Below, one piece after another: positions 1 through 8,975 of a stretch of DNA of 64,000 nt. This DNA comes from CALKAL01 sp051846895 (GTDB lineage Bacteria; Bacillota; Bacilli; Bacillales; Alkalibacillaceae). Below the pieces are notes generated by a model that saw nothing but the letters and a program-made list of their open reading frames with translations, made no database searches and was not told the origin of the DNA. Numbering within the stretch: the stretch's first letter is position 1; each line of letters starts with the position of its first letter. Made by a program: the position numbers and the translations under genes. The DNA lies in assembly GCA_051846895.1 (NCBI GenBank), contig JBPYCQ010000010.1:37604-101603 (forward strand), written 5' to 3'.

Positions 1-149
1 TGTACAATTATATATAGCCAAGGCTTGAACAATTGCAGTCCATTTTTGAACAATCACTGACCATCTTTGAACAATCGCAACCCAGTTTTGAACAATTACA
101 ACTCATGTTTGGACAATTACAGCACAACGTTGAACAAACGCAACCCATG
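1..149. repeat. 21-bp tandem repeat array (TTGAACAAT family)
   Basis: Six 21-bp units run from position 24 to 149, each opening TTGAACAAT or a close variant and closing with a CCCA-like segment. A degenerate seventh unit lies at 3-23, so the array may extend beyond the window. It sits just upstream of the cysteine hydrolase gene. The same family recurs at 4539, 44418 and 48054. Confidence 0.85.
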
Positions 150-231
150 TTCCTCTACCAAACCTTTTTCTTTTTATGTAAAATATGTTTAATCTATTAA
201 TCTAGCAATTTATAAAAAGGGGACCATAAAT

Positions 232-768
232 ATGAAAGCTCTATTAGTCATTGATGTTCAAGATGGCATTGTTAATTTCCGTGATTTCGGTGTAGAACTA
301 CAAAATATTGAAAGGGTTATTAAAGATTTTAAAAAACGTCGTAAGCCAGTCATCTTTATTCAACACTTTGATGATAATAAGGAAAGTCCGTTAAACAGAC
401 ATGCATCCACTTCAAACCTATATGAACCATTGGCACATTATGCAGATCACATTATCGAAAAGGGGACACCTAGCTCTTTTCACCAGACAGACCTTCAAAG
501 CCTTTTAGAAAAACTAGGTGTTAATCATTTAATTATTACAGGTTTTAACACTGAATTTTGCTGTCTATTTACTGCGATATCTGCCTTTGATCGTGGGTAT
601 AGCGTCTCATTTATTGAGGATGCTACAGGGACAGTCAACAACGATGAAACATATGAAATGAAAGGTCTTGATATTAAAGACTTTATCGGTACAGTTTTAC
701 ACTGGTCTGATGTAATTGAAGTGCTGGACATTGAGGAATACGCCGAAGAATATGCTGAGGGTTTGTAG
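232..768 (+). CDS. isochorismatase-family cysteine hydrolase
   Basis: This 178-aa cytoplasmic protein has the isochorismatase-like fold. The family's catalytic triad is visible: Asp8 in LLVIDVQDG, Lys77 in IIEKGTPSSF and Cys110 in GFNTEFCCLFTA. The length is normal for the family. The ATG follows AAGGGGA with an 8-nt gap. It is a single-gene unit with a 21-bp repeat array upstream and a shared terminator downstream. Family members hydrolyse isochorismate, nicotinamide, ureidoacrylate and other amides, and the sequence does not say which substrate applies here. It is not part of a siderophore cluster, so isochorismate is unlikely. Confidence 0.85.
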   Translation: MKALLVIDVQDGIVNFRDFGVELQNIERVIKDFKKRRKPVIFIQHFDDNKESPLNRHASTSNLYEPLAHYADHIIEKGTPSSFHQTDLQSLLEKLGVNHLIITGFNTEFCCLFTAISAFDRGYSVSFIEDATGTVNNDETYEMKGLDIKDFIGTVLHWSDVIEVLDIEEYAEEYAEGL

Positions 769-775
769 GTAATAA

Positions 776-813
776 AATAAGGAAGAATGTCACCATGTAC
801 ATTCCTCCTTATT
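776..813. terminator. bidirectional terminator
   Basis: AATAAGGAAGAATGT (776-790) pairs with ACATTCCTCCTTATT (799-813) with one mismatch. It lies between the 3' ends of two convergent genes and can serve both. Confidence 0.75.
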
Positions 814-826
814 AGTATGATGCTAC

Positions 827-1672
827 TCACTTTTTTCCAGATAAAACATCATCTAAAAATTCTCTCATTAGTTTTAAATAAGTCTCTCGTTCTTCGACAT
901 GTGGTGAATGGCCGCTGTTTTCAAATTTTACGTAGCGGTTGTTTGGGATGCCTGCTGCTAATTCGTCTGAATATTCAACTGGTGTGACCCAATCGTGAAT
1001 ACCGACTGTGATTAAGGCTGGGCATTGAATCTCTTTTAACCGGTCACTGACATCGTATGTTTTTTTATTCACATTAAAAGCGTAGTTATGTGTTTCATAG
1101 CGGAAAAAAATATTATTAAGCTGTTCTTCGCCTTTTTTTGCATCGAAATTCACTGTATATAACGGCAAGATGGCTCTAATCATCTCTTTAAATTCTTCAT
1201 TAGAACGGACTTCTCCGCCAAATAAACGGTCTAGCATTTCTTCGTTGATTCCTGGTAGGTTGCTGTTCATTGCTTTTTCTTTTGATAAGTGATTATTTTT
1301 ATTATTTGCCGCTGTATCGCGGAGCATGATTGATTTAACACGATTAGGATATCTCAACACATACTCTAACGTTAAAAATCCGCCGTAGCTTCCACCAAAG
1401 ACATGGATTTTCTCCGCACCGACATGTTCACGTAAGGCGTCAATATCTGCTGTCCATTGTTCGTGTGTGTAAGGTCCTACTTCTTCAGAGCGGCCAGAAC
1501 CGCGATTATCTAGAAAAACTAACCGATACGTATCACCGAGTGAAGCAAACGTCTTTACATCACCACGGCAATCGCTCATCCCGGGTCCGCCATGAATGAA
1601 AAAGATGGTTTCTCCGTCCTCTTTTCCGTGTACTTCATAATAAATTTTACAACCGTTTAATGTTACTTCCAT
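827..1672 (-). CDS. alpha/beta hydrolase, proline iminopeptidase-like (S33), copy 2
   Basis: A 281-aa alpha/beta hydrolase with the HGGPG oxyanion motif (about residues 27-31), nucleophile Ser95 in GGSYGG, a late Asp in GIHDW and His in NSGHSPH. HGGPG followed by an early DNRGSGRS is typical of proline iminopeptidases, which release N-terminal proline from peptides. It is the last gene of the peptide-uptake unit and is clearly paralogous to the gene upstream (1709-2575). No signal peptide is seen, so it should act in the cytoplasm on imported peptides. The substrate is inferred from family and context, and other S33 hydrolases share these motifs. Confidence 0.8.
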   Translation of the reverse strand: MEVTLNGCKIYYEVHGKEDGETIFFIHGGPGMSDCRGDVKTFASLGDTYRLVFLDNRGSGRSEEVGPYTHEQWTADIDALREHVGAEKIHVFGGSYGGFLTLEYVLRYPNRVKSIMLRDTAANNKNNHLSKEKAMNSNLPGINEEMLDRLFGGEVRSNEEFKEMIRAILPLYTVNFDAKKGEEQLNNIFFRYETHNYAFNVNKKTYDVSDRLKEIQCPALITVGIHDWVTPVEYSDELAAGIPNNRYVKFENSGHSPHVEERETYLKLMREFLDDVLSGKK

Positions 1673-1708
1673 AATAATCCTCCTGTTCTCTATTCGTAGT
1701 TGCTTGGC

Positions 1709-2575
1709 CTACTCGGCATCAACAGATACAAATTCTTCGTTCAGTTCGCCTTTTAAAAATTGACGTAATAGCTTTTTATAAACATGACCTTGTTCACGCA
1801 CTAATGAATGGCCGTAGTTTTCAAAAAGGACAAACGTCGCATTCGGTATACGGTCGGCAATTGCTTTTGAATATTCAGGTGGGATAATCCAATCATGTTT
1901 ACCAGCTGTGACCATCGCAGGAACAGATACTTCTTTCAAGCGTTCCTTCAAATCAAAGTTATTTAAATTGTTATGAAACGCTTCGTTATGTGTGGCATAG
2001 TGAAAATGGATGCCATCTAACTTTGCCTTTTGTGCTTCTTTATCTTGTTTCATCGTATAAAGCGGTAAAATACTACCATAAAGATTTTTGAAGTCTTCGT
2101 CAGATTCAACTTTTCCTTCAAAGAGACGTAAAAGGCTTTCTTTATCAATATCAGCCTTGTCACTATTTAACGCATTATCAATCGCTTTAAAATGATGTTC
2201 ATTATCTGGAGCAGTTACATTTAAAAGAACAGCTTTCGTATTTTCTGGATAAGCAAGGACATATTCTTGAACGATAAAACCACCGTAAGAAGCACCGTGC
2301 AAAATGATTTTCCCTAACCCTAACTGCTCTCTTAACGCATCAATATCATCCACCCATTGTTGATGAGTGTACGGAGGAACATCCGCTGATCTCCCAGAAC
2401 CGCGCATATCAATAAAGACAAGATGGTATTCGTCCTGCAATTCCTCGAAGGTTAAAATATCCCCTCTACAATCACCTAGTCCTGGACCACCATGTATGAA
2501 AAAAATGGAGTCTTTTCCTTCTGAGTTTCCGCGAGTTTCATAATATATTTCACAACCGTTAATGACTGTTTTCAA
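1709..2575 (-). CDS. alpha/beta hydrolase, proline iminopeptidase-like (S33), copy 1
   Basis: A 288-aa paralogue of the next gene, with HGGPG near residue 28, Ser in HGASYGGF (about residue 97), Asp in AGKHDW and His in NYGHSLV. It starts 39 bp after the permease gene and belongs to the same run of minus-strand genes. Together with the M19 dipeptidase it would break imported peptides down to amino acids. The two copies differ throughout, so the duplication is old and the two may prefer different residues. Proline specificity is inferred from the family. Confidence 0.8.
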   Translation of the reverse strand: MKTVINGCEIYYETRGNSEGKDSIFFIHGGPGLGDCRGDILTFEELQDEYHLVFIDMRGSGRSADVPPYTHQQWVDDIDALREQLGLGKIILHGASYGGFIVQEYVLAYPENTKAVLLNVTAPDNEHHFKAIDNALNSDKADIDKESLLRLFEGKVESDEDFKNLYGSILPLYTMKQDKEAQKAKLDGIHFHYATHNEAFHNNLNNFDLKERLKEVSVPAMVTAGKHDWIIPPEYSKAIADRIPNATFVLFENYGHSLVREQGHVYKKLLRQFLKGELNEEFVSVDAE

Positions 2576-2614
2576 TGTTAATCCTCCCTTTTTTTAAAAA
2601 ACTATGTTGAGCGG

Positions 2615-3499
2615 TTATTTCTTTTGATATTTCGGGTCGATTAGATCTCGTAACCCATCACCTAAGAAGTTGTATGCTAACACAACTAACGTAATCGCAA
2701 CTCCCGGTAAAATACCTAAAATAGGCTCTGTCCAAATATATTGCTGAGCATTTTGGAGCATATTCCCCCACGTCGCTGTTGGAGGTTGAATCCCTAACCC
2801 TAAATAACTAATCGCACTTTCACTTAAAATTGCCCATGCAATTCCGAGTGTACTTGAGACGATAATGGACGGAATTATTTGTGGAATAATGTGCTTCGTC
2901 AAGGTTCGGAGCGAAGATGACCCCATCGCATTGGCTGCTTCTACAAATTCACTTTCTTTCCATTTTAATGTCTCACCATAAATCACCCTAGCAATTTCCA
3001 TCCACGACGTAAGTGCAATGACGACAATAACCATAAACGGACTTTTTCCCAGTACCGTTAATGCGACTAATACGAGGAAAAAGTTCGGTACTGATAACAT
3101 CGCCTCGGTAAATCTCATTAAAATCGTATCAATCCAACCACCGAAATATCCTGCAGCTGATCCAATTAAACCACCGACTAATACAGTGAAAAACATGGAT
3201 GCAAAGCCGACGAGTAATGTAATTTGCCCACCAGCTAACATCCTACTGAATACATCACGTCCTACATCATCTGTACCCAAGGGATGTTCAAGTGACCAAT
3301 CCGCAAGTGCATTTCTCGGATTTGTACTTTCTGGGTCAACCGTCCAAATGAAAGGTCCGAGAAAGACGATGACATGAATTAACACTAAAAAGATTAACGC
3401 AATAAACGCCATTTTATTTTTTGCTAATTGACGCATAAACGTACGAAATCTAGATTCAGTTTTTACAGTTTCTATACTAACCTCAGTTGCTTGGCTCAT
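2615..3499 (-). CDS. peptide ABC transporter permease, DppC/OppC family
   Basis: A 294-aa inner-membrane permease. It has an N-terminal cytoplasmic stretch, TM1 at about residues 30-50, the OppC-type HPLGTDDVGRDVFSR motif near residue 73 and five further hydrophobic segments. The ATPase-contacting EAA loop is EAANAMGSSSLRT near residue 190. It ends with DLIDPK, as is usual for DppC. The gene starts 14 bp after dppB and would form the translocation pore with it. Substrate class (di- or oligopeptide) is inferred from the operon. Confidence 0.9.
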   Translation of the reverse strand: MSQATEVSIETVKTESRFRTFMRQLAKNKMAFIALIFLVLIHVIVFLGPFIWTVDPESTNPRNALADWSLEHPLGTDDVGRDVFSRMLAGGQITLLVGFASMFFTVLVGGLIGSAAGYFGGWIDTILMRFTEAMLSVPNFFLVLVALTVLGKSPFMVIVVIALTSWMEIARVIYGETLKWKESEFVEAANAMGSSSLRTLTKHIIPQIIPSIIVSSTLGIAWAILSESAISYLGLGIQPPTATWGNMLQNAQQYIWTEPILGILPGVAITLVVLAYNFLGDGLRDLIDPKYQKK

Positions 3500-3513
3500 T
3501 TAAACACCCCCAA

Positions 3514-4452
3514 TTACCCTATATTTTTAACTCTTGGATCTACTTTTGAATAAATAATATCGACTAAGAAGTTACTTAAAATAACTAGCGCCGTCACAAT
3601 AACGGTAACTCCCATAACTAAATTGTAATCACGCGATTGAGCCGCTTCTACAATTAATCTCCCCATTCCAGGCCAACCGAAGACCGATTCAACAATGACC
3701 GTTCCACTCAACATTCTTGGAATTAACACACCAATAATTGAGATAACCGGAATTAAAGCATTCCTGAGCGCATGAGAGTAGATAACCGTTTTTTCACGTA
3801 AACCTTTTGCTCTAGACGTTCGAATATAGTTTTGTGAAACGACTTCAAGCATAGATGACCTTGTAAACCGTACAATGGTCGGAAGAGTTGCCGTCGATAA
3901 AATGATGACAGGCATAATATATTTTTTGATAGATTCTAGTAACGTATCGCCGCCAACACCTGAGGAAGGTAACCAACCAAGTGTTACGGAAAATAATAAG
4001 ATCATCATAATCCCTAACCAGAAAGAAGGAACAGATAACCCGATGACACTACCAAAATTGATGACATGATCTTTCCATGTATTTCGGTTTTTCGCTGAGA
4101 TAATCCCAAAAATAATCCCGAAAATTACGGAAAATAAAATGGTCCAAACTGCTAACTTCAATGTATACGGAAACCGTTCCTTAATACGATCCATAACAGG
4201 TTGTCCACTTGAAAATGATGTACCTAAATCACCCCGCAAAGCATCAGTTAACCAATGACCATAACGAACAATGACCGGATCATTCAATCCAAGCTGCTCA
4301 GCAATGGCTTCACGCTCCGCTTCTGTTGCATCCATTCTCATCATCGAGGAGGGGCCACCAGGAGCTAGATTCATTAAGAAAAACGTGATGATGGTGACAA
4401 TCAAAAGAAGAACAATACTTTGCCATAGACGTTTTATTACAAACTGTAACAT
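3514..4452 (-). CDS. peptide ABC transporter permease, DppB/OppB family
   Basis: A 312-aa permease beginning MLQFVIKRLWQ, with TM1 at residues 8-30, a large external loop, five more TM segments and an EAA-like loop containing RTSRAKGLREKTV. The ATG at 4452 is chosen because GAGGAGG lies just upstream. The longer frame starts with a TTG at 4470, upstream of that ribosome binding site. It pairs with the DppC-type permease. A terminator and a 21-bp repeat array separate it from the binding-protein gene, so it may be expressed at a lower level. Confidence 0.9.
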   Translation of the reverse strand: MLQFVIKRLWQSIVLLLIVTIITFFLMNLAPGGPSSMMRMDATEAEREAIAEQLGLNDPVIVRYGHWLTDALRGDLGTSFSSGQPVMDRIKERFPYTLKLAVWTILFSVIFGIIFGIISAKNRNTWKDHVINFGSVIGLSVPSFWLGIMMILLFSVTLGWLPSSGVGGDTLLESIKKYIMPVIILSTATLPTIVRFTRSSMLEVVSQNYIRTSRAKGLREKTVIYSHALRNALIPVISIIGVLIPRMLSGTVIVESVFGWPGMGRLIVEAAQSRDYNLVMGVTVIVTALVILSNFLVDIIYSKVDPRVKNIG

Positions 4453-4538
4453 TAAGAATCCTCCTCTCAACTTTTTACCTAATTATTTATCTTTGATTTT
4501 TGAGATTTTGTTAAAAAATTGAGTGCCTTTGCTCTGGG

Positions 4539-4895
4539 TTTAGACAGTCGTGGCTCAAGTTTGAGTAGTTATAATCTAAGTTTGAGCAATTGCACCTCAG
4601 GTTTGAGCAATCGCACCCCAGGTTTGAGCAATCACTACCCAGGTTTGAGCAATCACAACCCAGGTTTGAGCAATCACAACCTATGTTTAAGCAATCACAA
4701 CCCAACTTTGAGCAATCACAACCCAGGTTTGAGCAATCACTACCCAGGTTTAAGCAATCACAACCCAGGTTTGAGCAATCACAACCTATGTTTAAGCAAT
4801 CGCACCCCAGGTTTGAGCAATCACTACCCTACTTTGAACAATCGCAGCTCTACTTTGAACAATTACTACTCAAGTTTGAGCAATCGCCCACCAAA
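4539..4895. repeat. 21-bp tandem repeat array (TTTGAGCAATC family)
   Basis: Sixteen clear 21-bp units run from 4560 to 4895, with a degenerate unit at 4539. The unit begins TTTGAGCAATC and ends CAACCCAGG, and the variants (TTTAAG, CACTACCC, CCTATG) are interspersed. Being three times seven, the period leaves several frames open and gives spurious heptapeptide ORFs such as FEQSQPR. It lies inside the peptide operon. Confidence 0.95.
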
Positions 4896-4902
4896 ATTTT
4901 AA

Positions 4903-4939
4903 GAAAAAAGGGACGCTGACCTATGGAGGGCAGGTCCCT
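4903..4939 (-). terminator. terminator after the peptide-binding lipoprotein gene
   Basis: On the minus strand AGGGAC (4939-4934) pairs with GTCCCT (4914-4909), followed by TTTTTT. The inner CTG/CAG arms can also pair. It lies within the operon, downstream of the binding protein and upstream of the permeases. Confidence 0.6.
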
Positions 4940-4961
4940 ACTAATCTAATAAACCTTAAAT

Positions 4962-6596
4962 CTATTTAGACACTGACCATTCATTAATATAGTGAAGTGT
5001 ACCGCCGAAATGTAGATCAGGTACATTTTGTAGTCGATCACTTTTTACACTTAACGCTTTCGGGTACCATAAATAGATGTATGGTAGGTTTTCAGCCATA
5101 TGTTCTTGGACTTGGTCATAAATTACTTTACGCTCATCTGGATCACTAACTGATTGACCTTGTTCTAGTAATTTATCAAGCTCTTCATTTTTATAGCCCG
5201 GGATATTGTTACCTTTTCCAGCGTTGGAAGAGTGATAGTGTGTAAGAACGTCTGGATCTGTTGGGTATGCCCACCAGTTAAGGATCATGTCAAAATCGCG
5301 CTCGATAATATTTTTCTGAATCATCGCATTCCACTCAAGTGTATTAAGTGAAACATCAAAGCCTACATCTTTTAAATATTGTTGGACTAAAACAGCAATT
5401 TGTTCTAAGTCTCCTTGTAAAGCAATATCAAATGTGAAAGAGAATTTCTCTCCATCTTTATCTAGAATTCCATCGCCGTCACTATCTTCCCAACCTGCTT
5501 CTTTTAATAGAGCAACAGCTTTGTCTGGATCAAATTCATACGTCTTCACATCTTCTTTATAATATTGTTCTTGGTCTGGTGTAATCGCTGCATTCGCAAT
5601 TGATGCATAGCCACCTAAAACCGAATCAATAATTGCTTCACGATCGATTGCATGAAGTATGGCTTGACGGACTTTGACGTCTTGGAATAAAGGATTTTCT
5701 AAATCAACAGCTACCCAGAAATAACGCGTTGTATCAGATTCAATTAAACTTAAATTATCTGCTTTCTTAATACGTTCTAAAGAAGAAGTATCTTCAAGAG
5801 CAAAAGCATCTAACTCACCGCTTAATAGTTGTGCAATTTGAGTATTTACATCAGGTAAAATTTTGAATGTTACAGAATCTAAATTAGCTGCACCGTTATG
5901 ATAATCATCAAAACGTTTAAGCTTTAAACTTTGTCCAGAAATATACTTATCAATTTGAAACGCACCTGTTCCAACTGGAGCATCCTTGTTAAATTCTGTG
6001 TAATTCCAAGGATCGTCAACACCTTCAAATTTATGTGCTGGTAGAATTTCTGAGTTAAAAGCTAAGTAAGCTGGAAGTGAAGCGAATGGACGATTCAGAT
6101 GAAACTTCACTTCGTAATCATTCACTACTTCAACTTTATCAACCGCTTTATAGTTTGATGCACCGTTTGAACCAAGTGATGCTTCAAGTACTAGTTCATT
6201 AAAAGTAAAAGCAACGTCTTCAGCAGTAAACTCAACACCGTCATGCCATTTAACGCCTTCTTTTAATTTAAAAGTCCAAACTAAACCATCATCAGAAGCA
6301 CTCCACTCTGTAGCTAAACTCGGAGCTGGCAGGTTGTCTAAGCCCGGTTTAGTTAACCCTTGGAAAAGAACACGGTTAACAATGTTAGATTCCGCATAGG
6401 CATTTGGATGCCACGGGTTAAAAATTGGATCTCCAACGATTGGAATTGAAACATTTCCACCTTTTTCAGGTTCAGCATTTTCATTTGTTTTATCAGAATC
6501 ACTATCTTTTTCTTTACCGCCTCCTTTATCGTCATCTGAACAAGCCACTAACACGGCAAGCAACAACGCTAACAATACGAATAAGTATTTTTTCAT
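4962..6596 (-). CDS. peptide ABC transporter substrate-binding lipoprotein (SBP_bac_5)
   Basis: A 544-aa extracellular binding protein. A lipoprotein signal (MKKYLFVLLALLLAVLVAC, lipobox LVAC, Cys19) is followed by an acidic/Ser-rich linker to about residue 50 and the family 5 solute-binding domain. The usual LKEGVKWHDG motif is near residue 120. It is the receptor of the Opp/Dpp transporter encoded on both sides. Its ribosome binding site is poor: AAAGGAAG abuts the ATG, though GAGG lies 10 nt upstream. Ligand specificity cannot be read, and the companion enzymes suggest short peptides. Confidence 0.92.
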   Translation of the reverse strand: MKKYLFVLLALLLAVLVACSDDDKGGGKEKDSDSDKTNENAEPEKGGNVSIPIVGDPIFNPWHPNAYAESNIVNRVLFQGLTKPGLDNLPAPSLATEWSASDDGLVWTFKLKEGVKWHDGVEFTAEDVAFTFNELVLEASLGSNGASNYKAVDKVEVVNDYEVKFHLNRPFASLPAYLAFNSEILPAHKFEGVDDPWNYTEFNKDAPVGTGAFQIDKYISGQSLKLKRFDDYHNGAANLDSVTFKILPDVNTQIAQLLSGELDAFALEDTSSLERIKKADNLSLIESDTTRYFWVAVDLENPLFQDVKVRQAILHAIDREAIIDSVLGGYASIANAAITPDQEQYYKEDVKTYEFDPDKAVALLKEAGWEDSDGDGILDKDGEKFSFTFDIALQGDLEQIAVLVQQYLKDVGFDVSLNTLEWNAMIQKNIIERDFDMILNWWAYPTDPDVLTHYHSSNAGKGNNIPGYKNEELDKLLEQGQSVSDPDERKVIYDQVQEHMAENLPYIYLWYPKALSVKSDRLQNVPDLHFGGTLHYINEWSVSK

Positions 6597-6623
6597 CTTC
6601 CTTTAACCTCGATTTCCTCTATA

Positions 6624-7844
6624 TTATTTAACCCAAGTTTCTTTCAGGACGCGCATAATATTTCCGCCCATAACTTTACGAATATCTTCACGGCTGTAGC
6701 CATGTTTCACTAACCAACGAACGACATTTAAATAAGCTTCTGAAGGATTTTCGACACCTTCAACGTAATCTACTTCATCAAACTGAACACCCGCATGTGC
6801 GTCACCAATTGATAAAGCTGCAGCAAACGCATGGTGAAGACCGACGTGATCACCGAATAACGTATCTAAACCGAATGCCACATGATCAATTCCGACTAAA
6901 TTCGCGACATATTCAAAATGCTCCATCACGGATTCGATTGAATGGTCTTTATGCTTTTCTGTTAAAGTGGTATGTGGAGCCGCCTCAATACCAATAACCC
7001 CACCTTTTGCTGCACAAGCTTGAATGACATCATCTGGCTTCAAACGATTAATATTCCAAAGACCACGAGCACCTGCATGTGTGATGAAAATTGGTTTTGA
7101 ACTCGCTTCAATAACATCTCGTGACGTTTGATCCCCACAGTGAGAAACGTCAATCGTCATCCCTAGCTTGTTCATTCTTTCAACAACACGGTGACCAAAT
7201 GATGTTAAACCACCATCATTTTTCTCTTTTAAACCGCCACCTAATGAGTTTGATTCAGAGTAGGCAATTCCCATTACTCTAACACCAAGTCCGTATAACA
7301 CATCAACACGATCAATCTCATTTTCAATTTGAGTTGCAGATTCTAAAGATGTAACGAACGCAATTTTATTTTCACGTTTCGCACGATAAATATCTTCAAT
7401 CGATTCTGCACGAATGACCATATCTTGATGAGCAAAATCACTATAACGAATCCCTAAATCGTGAATAACATCGTTCCATTTCCAACCTGCAGTAGATGTA
7501 ATAAAAGCTGTTCCATCCATGAAGTTTTCAAATACAACATCTAAACCCGAGACACTCAAGCCTTCATAACCTGTCCAGTCACGGCCTTGACGACGGAACT
7601 CCATAATTTGACTAAGATCTTCAGGAGTCACAAACGTATGCTCATGTAAAGAAACAATTAAATCTTCTTCCAAAATCTCTTGGACTTTTGCTTCTTCCTC
7701 TTCACTCACTGGATAAACAAACGGCTCAACACGACCGATTTCTTTAGCTAGTTTATAAGGCTTATAGTCTTTCCCTGCCTCTAGATAATCAAATGATTTA
7801 TATCCGTTATAATCTTTAACTTTGGATTTTATATTTTTACTCAT
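6624..7844 (-). CDS. membrane dipeptidase family (M19) peptidase
   Basis: A 406-aa zinc peptidase of the renal dipeptidase/M19 family. Likely metal ligands are visible in SLHEHTF (about residue 65), a central Glu in TSLESATQIE, His in IDVSHCGD and His in FITHAGARG, and the usual MGGNIMRV occurs near the C-terminus. There is no signal peptide. It sits between the ATPase and binding-protein genes, and its ATG follows AAGGGAG. It probably hydrolyses imported dipeptides. Some M19 members act on D-amino-acid or modified dipeptides, which is also possible here. Confidence 0.88.
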   Translation of the reverse strand: MSKNIKSKVKDYNGYKSFDYLEAGKDYKPYKLAKEIGRVEPFVYPVSEEEEAKVQEILEEDLIVSLHEHTFVTPEDLSQIMEFRRQGRDWTGYEGLSVSGLDVVFENFMDGTAFITSTAGWKWNDVIHDLGIRYSDFAHQDMVIRAESIEDIYRAKRENKIAFVTSLESATQIENEIDRVDVLYGLGVRVMGIAYSESNSLGGGLKEKNDGGLTSFGHRVVERMNKLGMTIDVSHCGDQTSRDVIEASSKPIFITHAGARGLWNINRLKPDDVIQACAAKGGVIGIEAAPHTTLTEKHKDHSIESVMEHFEYVANLVGIDHVAFGLDTLFGDHVGLHHAFAAALSIGDAHAGVQFDEVDYVEGVENPSEAYLNVVRWLVKHGYSREDIRKVMGGNIMRVLKETWVK

Positions 7845-7917
7845 TTAGAAAAACTCCCTTACTAAATTCTGTATTTTTTGAAAATATGATATAATAAAAA
7901 ATGGGAAAGTAACCATT

Positions 7918-8937
7918 TTACACGAGTGGAAAATGACAAGCGACAGAACGTTCCTCAGAAATAGGAACTAGTTTTGGCGTTTCCGTTTTACAGCGATCCT
8001 GTGCCAAAGGACAACGCGTATGAAAACGGCAACCACTCGGTGGATTAGAAGGAGATGGAATTTCTCCTTTAAGTATTACTTTCTCTCTCTTAGCTCTAGG
8101 GTCTGGGGTTGGGTTTGTTGAGATTAGTGCCGATGTATAAGGGTGTGCCGGCCGCTTATACAATTCCTCAACTTCTCCAACCTCAACCAAATGACCTAAA
8201 TACATCACGCCAACTCGGTCGGAAATATGTCTAACGACGTTAAGACCATGTGCAATAAATAAATACGTTAAATCTAGTTGCTCCTGTAAGTCCATTAATA
8301 GATTAATAACTTGTGCCTGGACAGAAACATCAAGTGCTGATACTGCCTCATCAGCAAGAATAAACTTCGGATTTAAAGCAATCGCTCTTGCAATCCCTAT
8401 CCTTTGACGCTGACCTCCAGAAAACTCATGCGGATAACGATTTCTCCTTGAAGGATCAAGCCCAACAAGCTCCATTAATTCAATTACACGACTCTCTAAC
8501 TTTTTACCAGATAACATTCTGTTGATTTGATAAGGTTCGCCAATCAAATCTATTACTTTCATCCTTGGATTCAGTGAGCCGAATGGATCTTGATAAATGA
8601 CTTGCATATCATGCCGGATTTTTCGCATCTCTTTCTTTTTTAACGACGTAATATCTTGTCCTTCAAAAAAGATCTGACCTTCCGTTGGTTCTTGAAGTCG
8701 TAAAATCGTTCTTCCCAAAGTTGACTTACCAGAACCTGATTCACCAACTAATGAAAAAGTTTCTCCTTTATAGACTTTTAGAGAAATATCATCGACTGCT
8801 TTTACAAATCGTTTTTCTTTAACGAATAAACCATCATTAATCGGAAAATACTTTTTCAAATTTTTCGTTTCAAGTAATACATCTCGTTCTTCTATCACCC
8901 TTTCAGAAGGCTGATTTTTGTTTCCCACTGCTTCCAC
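7918..8937 (-). CDS. peptide ABC transporter ATP-binding protein, OppF/DppF type
   Basis: A 339-aa ATPase with Walker A GESGSGKST near residue 70, ABC signature FSGGQRQR, Walker B FILADEAVSALD and the C-terminal oligopeptide/dipeptide extension with the Cys cluster CRFHTRCPLAQDRC. Such cysteines bind an iron-sulfur cluster in some family members. The GTG at 8937 follows GGGAGGTGA, and a longer frame from a TTG at 8955 would include the ribosome binding site. It forms a heterodimer with the OppD-type protein encoded just upstream. Confidence 0.93.
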   Translation of the reverse strand: MEAVGNKNQPSERVIEERDVLLETKNLKKYFPINDGLFVKEKRFVKAVDDISLKVYKGETFSLVGESGSGKSTLGRTILRLQEPTEGQIFFEGQDITSLKKKEMRKIRHDMQVIYQDPFGSLNPRMKVIDLIGEPYQINRMLSGKKLESRVIELMELVGLDPSRRNRYPHEFSGGQRQRIGIARAIALNPKFILADEAVSALDVSVQAQVINLLMDLQEQLDLTYLFIAHGLNVVRHISDRVGVMYLGHLVEVGEVEELYKRPAHPYTSALISTNPTPDPRAKREKVILKGEIPSPSNPPSGCRFHTRCPLAQDRCKTETPKLVPISEERSVACHFPLV

Positions 8938-8975
8938 CTTCTCACCTCCCTTCAAATTTTCGAAAACTTATCCAC

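Noticed and set aside
4511..4919. Open frames of 64-127 codons with SNHNPGL or FEQSQPR heptads
   Set aside because: They are translations of the 21-bp repeat in several frames and on both strands, without ribosome binding sites. Similar frames at 15502-16082 and 44326-44990 were dropped for the same reason.
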